From positions 334,667 through 398,666 of the forward strand of contig NZ_WBSO01000001.1 of NCBI RefSeq assembly GCF_009299485.1: 64,000 nt of DNA, in the 5' to 3' direction. The first letter of the stretch is position 1. The number at the start of each line of letters is the position of its first letter. The DNA comes from Bifidobacterium apri. Its GTDB lineage: Bacteria > Actinomycetota > Actinomycetes > Actinomycetales > Bifidobacteriaceae. Position numbers and translations under genes: made by a program. The notes under the pieces were generated by a model. It was not told where the DNA came from and ran no database searches. It saw only the letters and a list, made by a program, of their open reading frames with translations. Positions 61,801 to 64,000 of this stretch are shown here, in pieces.

Positions 61801-63752
61801 TCACGGGTCACGGTGACGGTCGCGGTCACCGTGCCGGTGTCGTAGCTGATGCCGGCGTCCGCATCGTCAGGCTTGATTTCGGTGATGGTGTAGGTGTAGG
61901 TGCCCGCTTTGTTGAAGACGATCGGGCTGACGATCGCCTTGCCGACCGAATCGTTGGTGATGGTGGTCGCCCCTCCAGCGGTGACGCCTTGCGGCATCGG
62001 CGCGTTGTTGTTCGCTTGGACCTTGAAGCTGTAGGCGCCTCGCTCCGGGGTTTTGCCGTCGATGGTCTTGGTGACCTCCAGCTGCGCGGTGGCGTCTTTG
62101 GTGTACACGTTATTGACCGTGATACCGCCCGTGTCGGCGTAATGCACGGTGGCGACGAGCTTGCCCGCGTTGGCACCGGTGCCTTTGGTGACTTTCACGG
62201 TCACCGTGTGCGCAGTGCTGTCATAGCCGACATCGGGATCGTCCCCTGGAATCTCGGCGACCGAATACACATACGTGCCCGGCTGGGTGTACGTAATCGC
62301 CCCGAAGCTGAAAGTGCCATCGCTGCCCACGGCCGCGGTGTCGCTTGCCGGAAGCGGAGCGTTCGTGTCGGTGGCGATACGGAACTTGAAGGTACCGAAC
62401 AGGTTGCGGATTGTCGCATCATCGCCGGTGGTGCCGTATTGAGAAATCGTCTTGCCGTTGATGGTCTTGGTGCCGCTGATTGTGGCGGTCGCGGGGTTCT
62501 TGGAATAGTCGATGGAATCGTCGACGATATTGGCTTCCATGGCGGAAGGTGTGATCGTGCTGCTGCCGAGGAGGTTTTGGTAGCGCCGCAACTTTGGATC
62601 CGGCTGGAACAGTTCGAGCGCTTCGTTGACCTGCAGCGTATAGCCCGTCGGGTCGATGAGCTTCTTGTACGCTTCGATCATGGCGTCGTTGAACCCGTAG
62701 TAATTGCCGGCGGTGGGTTCGACAAGGGATGCGTAGGTCTGGGTCTTGGAATAAGCAAGCCCGCCATCGGTGTAATGCCATACCGCGAGCTGAGTGACCA
62801 TACGCTGCTGATTGGCGTCGAGCCCGGCAAGCAAATTTGAGGGGTTGTTTTCATTGATGGTCGTGTTGTTCGGGTAGCCGCGTGTAGTGACTGACATGAT
62901 TCGGCGTGCGAATTCGGTGGCGTCTGAGATGGTGCCATAGCTGTCGGAGGTCAGACGGTTCGCAGCGTTTTTCCACAGCATGGCGATGGAGCCTTCGGCC
63001 TCGCCGTATTCCGTGTATTTTTCGGCGCCGCTGAATTGTTCGCCTCGCGGCGTGGTGTTCAAATAGTTGTAGCAGTACACGACCTGGGACTTGCCGCTAT
63101 CGTCTGTCACGGTGATGGCGGGCAGAGGATCGACTTTCCTGCCGTCGCCGGTGACCGCCACCGCCTGGCGGCTTTCCCACTTTGTTAATTCCTTGTATTC
63201 CCAAGCGTTCGTGGTATTAGGGGTGATTACGAATGTGGAGGTCGCTTTCCATTGCTTTGACGTATCGACGGTGTTCTCGTATTCGGGGACCGTGAACGTC
63301 ACATCAGCCGCGCTGTTGTAGTCTGCCGGCGCTTTGGCCTCATGCAAGGTGTAGGAACCCGCGGCGACTTGGACCGCGAGCGCGGTCGATGCGCTGGTCC
63401 AGCTGGCAGATTTGCCGTCCGCGGAGATGGTGACGGCGACGGTGGATGAGCTGTCTTTCTTGATGTAGCCGTCGGTGGTGGTCAGGGTGAGTTCGGCGCC
63501 CGGGATTTCCTTGCGAACGCTTTCGCCTGTTGACGACGACACTGAGGTGTCATACTGCGGATTGCCGGCAGCATCGTTGCCCCATTTGTGGATGGTCAGC
63601 TTGCGAGTGAGGGGATCCGCGGTGGAGTTCGTCGTCGGGTTGGCCGCAGAAGCTGCGGCGTTTTTCAGGAACGACGTCGGCACGATCATCGCGACGGCGC
63701 ACAGCACCGCGACGAGAACGATGAACCCACGACGAATCATTGACTTGTGCAC
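58836..63752 (-). CDS. Large thioester/isopeptide surface adhesin with LPFTG anchor
   Basis: 1638 residues from the GTG at 63752 (GGGAGA seven bases upstream); an ATG 12 bases on and a TTG at 63767 are alternatives. Order: signal peptide; a CnaB/SpaA-like domain (about 45-150); a thioester domain (about 200-375) with Cys in V-V-Y-C-Y-N and the partner motif T-Q-L-A-V-W, which form an internal Cys-Gln thioester in streptococcal and clostridial adhesins; then eight Spy0128/FctA-type pilin domains of 105-150 residues, each opening with a (T/S)K-T-x-D-G-like strand and closing F-x-N-T-T, consistent with Lys-Asn isopeptide bonds; finally L-P-F-T-G, a membrane helix and R-R-L-R-R-A-G-Q-R-A. It would be sortase-anchored and could bind host surface covalently. 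No sortase or other pilin gene lies in this window. Confidence 0.9.
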   Translation of the reverse strand: MHKSMIRRGFIVLVAVLCAVAMIVPTSFLKNAAASAANPTTNSTADPLTRKLTIHKWGNDAAGNPQYDTSVSSSTGESVRKEIPGAELTLTTTDGYIKKDSSSTVAVTISADGKSASWTSASTALAVQVAAGSYTLHEAKAPADYNSAADVTFTVPEYENTVDTSKQWKATSTFVITPNTTNAWEYKELTKWESRQAVAVTGDGRKVDPLPAITVTDDSGKSQVVYCYNYLNTTPRGEQFSGAEKYTEYGEAEGSIAMLWKNAANRLTSDSYGTISDATEFARRIMSVTTRGYPNNTTINENNPSNLLAGLDANQQRMVTQLAVWHYTDGGLAYSKTQTYASLVEPTAGNYYGFNDAMIEAYKKLIDPTGYTLQVNEALELFQPDPKLRRYQNLLGSSTITPSAMEANIVDDSIDYSKNPATATISGTKTINGKTISQYGTTGDDATIRNLFGTFKFRIATDTNAPLPASDTAAVGSDGTFSFGAITYTQPGTYVYSVAEIPGDDPDVGYDSTAHTVTVKVTKGTGANAGKLVATVHYADTGGITVNNVYTKDATAQLEVTKTIDGKTPERGAYSFKVQANNNAPMPQGVTAGGATTITNDSVGKAIVSPIVFNKAGTYTYTITEIKPDDADAGISYDTGTVTATVTVTRDDTTNELNAAVSYSKKASDGTVTTGTGSNAFANTTIAPTPVDATISAKKTLDGKTGFGSNRFFFTLQANDSTTPMPADSTNNGSVRIIPANSDGSIDFGTIRYTAEGTYTYTMTESKGADAGIAYDTTSVLVTVKVTRDKATNKLSAAVTYSVDGTESTDPPTFKNTTIKPDDIKEHLYSYKTLAGQPASTGQFTFRITAAKDTPMPSTCASPATDENGDIYCLTANGENGLIDFGPIVYSQAGTYRYTVTEETPSDPYITKDTSSHSITVTVTRDPNTNKLSDTVSYDAGDAPAGFNNMYVKAVPTTAQLRLTKMFDGIPATTDGQFSFELQPVSTDAVDLDGNAVSLPMPADTTKDINGTPTATTSNQGAGHASWGDITFEYPGVYTYAIHEVTGSDPNIVYDSNVYAAKVTVTRNSDNTLSASVSYAGTDALLVIQNTTTTGWVQIKATKLLDGQPAKAGQFTFSVTPSGNAPKLMNTTVTNGDGGLIDFTVPITLADLNGKDSAKFTYTFREIDGGDPTITYDTTDRTASVLVKKVVKDGVTGLRAMVVVDQDKTSADDQNKDYVAYGWDGVTDGTIYHAKAGVTITEDNFDDASNFDLVATPDQGDAYTKHFPKIYNTTKPVTPATATITASKTKDGVAATSGEYSFTLTDPTGSAPMPDGATTSTLTDDDGNTTTVQSRTVPNGDNGAIDFGKITYTKVGIYQYTITENVPNGAASGTTLYDTTKHTASVGVVRSASDPNQLVATVVYDTSTPPVFANTTVPTTAVKVSKTVEGGWPAGAQYTFTMTALSATDDGGSADGAGPLPRDATLTLSKGADGSTSSASFGAFPFTAADAGKTYVYEIRENGANGGAAGAGGTDGATGVKYSKAVYRVSVTVSDTVTDVTQRQLGNKAGIKVTQVVDDDGNTLSPAKVIYDSSASDDTGKSSANQLSFTNERVVTALPFTGGSSTSRSLICGGLIAIIAALLCAEIARRLRRAGQRA

Positions 63753-64000
63753 TTGGTGTTCTCCCAATTTCGACCGATTGCTGTATCCGGCACATGGCAG
63801 TACAACTCATCCCCACCTTGCCGCCGGTCCCACACCCCCTGGTTGGCTGCCATAAGGCGCACAGCACGGGGGTTCTATCATGAAAACCTCGGTATCAAAC
63901 CGGTCTAATTCTATCAAAACCACCCCCTTCTTTCATCCCCCCGCTGAAAAAGTGTGAGTGAGTTCACACCTGAAAAACTCCTGAAACAACCCCCATCCCC
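63753..64000. other. Upstream region of the adhesin gene
   Basis: 248 bp to the window edge. It holds the ribosome site and presumably the promoter, with several AT-rich and C-rich runs near 63895-64000. No second gene or repeat was recognised. Confidence 0.4.

Overview
The window looks like a chromosomal segment of a high-GC Gram-positive actinobacterium, most likely a Bifidobacterium or close relative. The signs are actinobacterial families (DUF3052, DUF3107, a DivIVA-repeat protein, a UvrD2-type helicase, a VKOR protein), a translational T-box in front of ileS, and sortase-anchored surface proteins including a thioester/isopeptide adhesin. No ribosomal RNA or phage module was seen. The genus is an inference from gene content, not from a database match.

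Layout. 0-17 kb is housekeeping: DivIVA-domain protein, tRNA-Val, DUF3052, a YlbL-like Lon-domain protease, a putative zincin, UvrD-type helicase, a phosphotransferase-fold pseudokinase, DUF3107, PHP phosphoesterase, VKOR, DapF, a coiled-coil surface protein, MurI and a patatin. 17.8-24.5 kb is a five-gene minus-strand operon: a UroD/MtaA-like Zn methyltransferase, a LivK-type binding protein, a fused LivH-LivM permease, a fused LivG-LivF ATPase and an SDR. 24.7-27 kb holds an SPFH protein and an LDH2-family dehydrogenase. 27.5-45.5 kb is a long run of minus-strand genes: one polar amino acid ABC permease and ATPase, three cognate binding lipoproteins, GNAT, S10 carboxypeptidase, three Xi-class GST (glutathionyl-hydroquinone-reductase-like) paralogues, M20 amidohydrolase, MetY-like and MetE-C-like enzymes, an aminotransferase, an FAD-linked 2-hydroxyacid oxidase and a 50-residue small ORF. 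A cystathionine synthase/lyase follows at 45.6-46.9 kb. 47-48 kb is gene-free and repeat-rich. 48-64 kb has glycerate kinase, aldo/keto reductase, a candidate sRNA, YccF, a TetM-like GTPase, IleS with its T-box, and the giant adhesin.

How the genes fit together. The 27.5-46.9 kb block reads as an organosulfur uptake and salvage island. Uptake of a cystine-like or S-substituted cysteine substrate (ABC transporter, three receptors) would be followed by peptide trimming (S10), N-acetylation and deacetylation (GNAT, M20), thiol-dependent reductive release (Xi-GST paralogues), and sulfur or methyl transfer (MetY, MetE-like, MetB). It resembles the Bacillus subtilis ytmI/tcyJKLMN logic but uses a different set of C-S chemistry enzymes. 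The 17.8-24.5 kb operon adds a second Zn-thiolate alkyltransferase with its own importer. Both blocks look AT-richer than their flanks by eye.

Intergenic DNA is unusually structured. A composite palindromic repeat family (16 copies in four loci) and several direct-repeat arrays with a spacing near 73 bp are the clearest unexplained signals.
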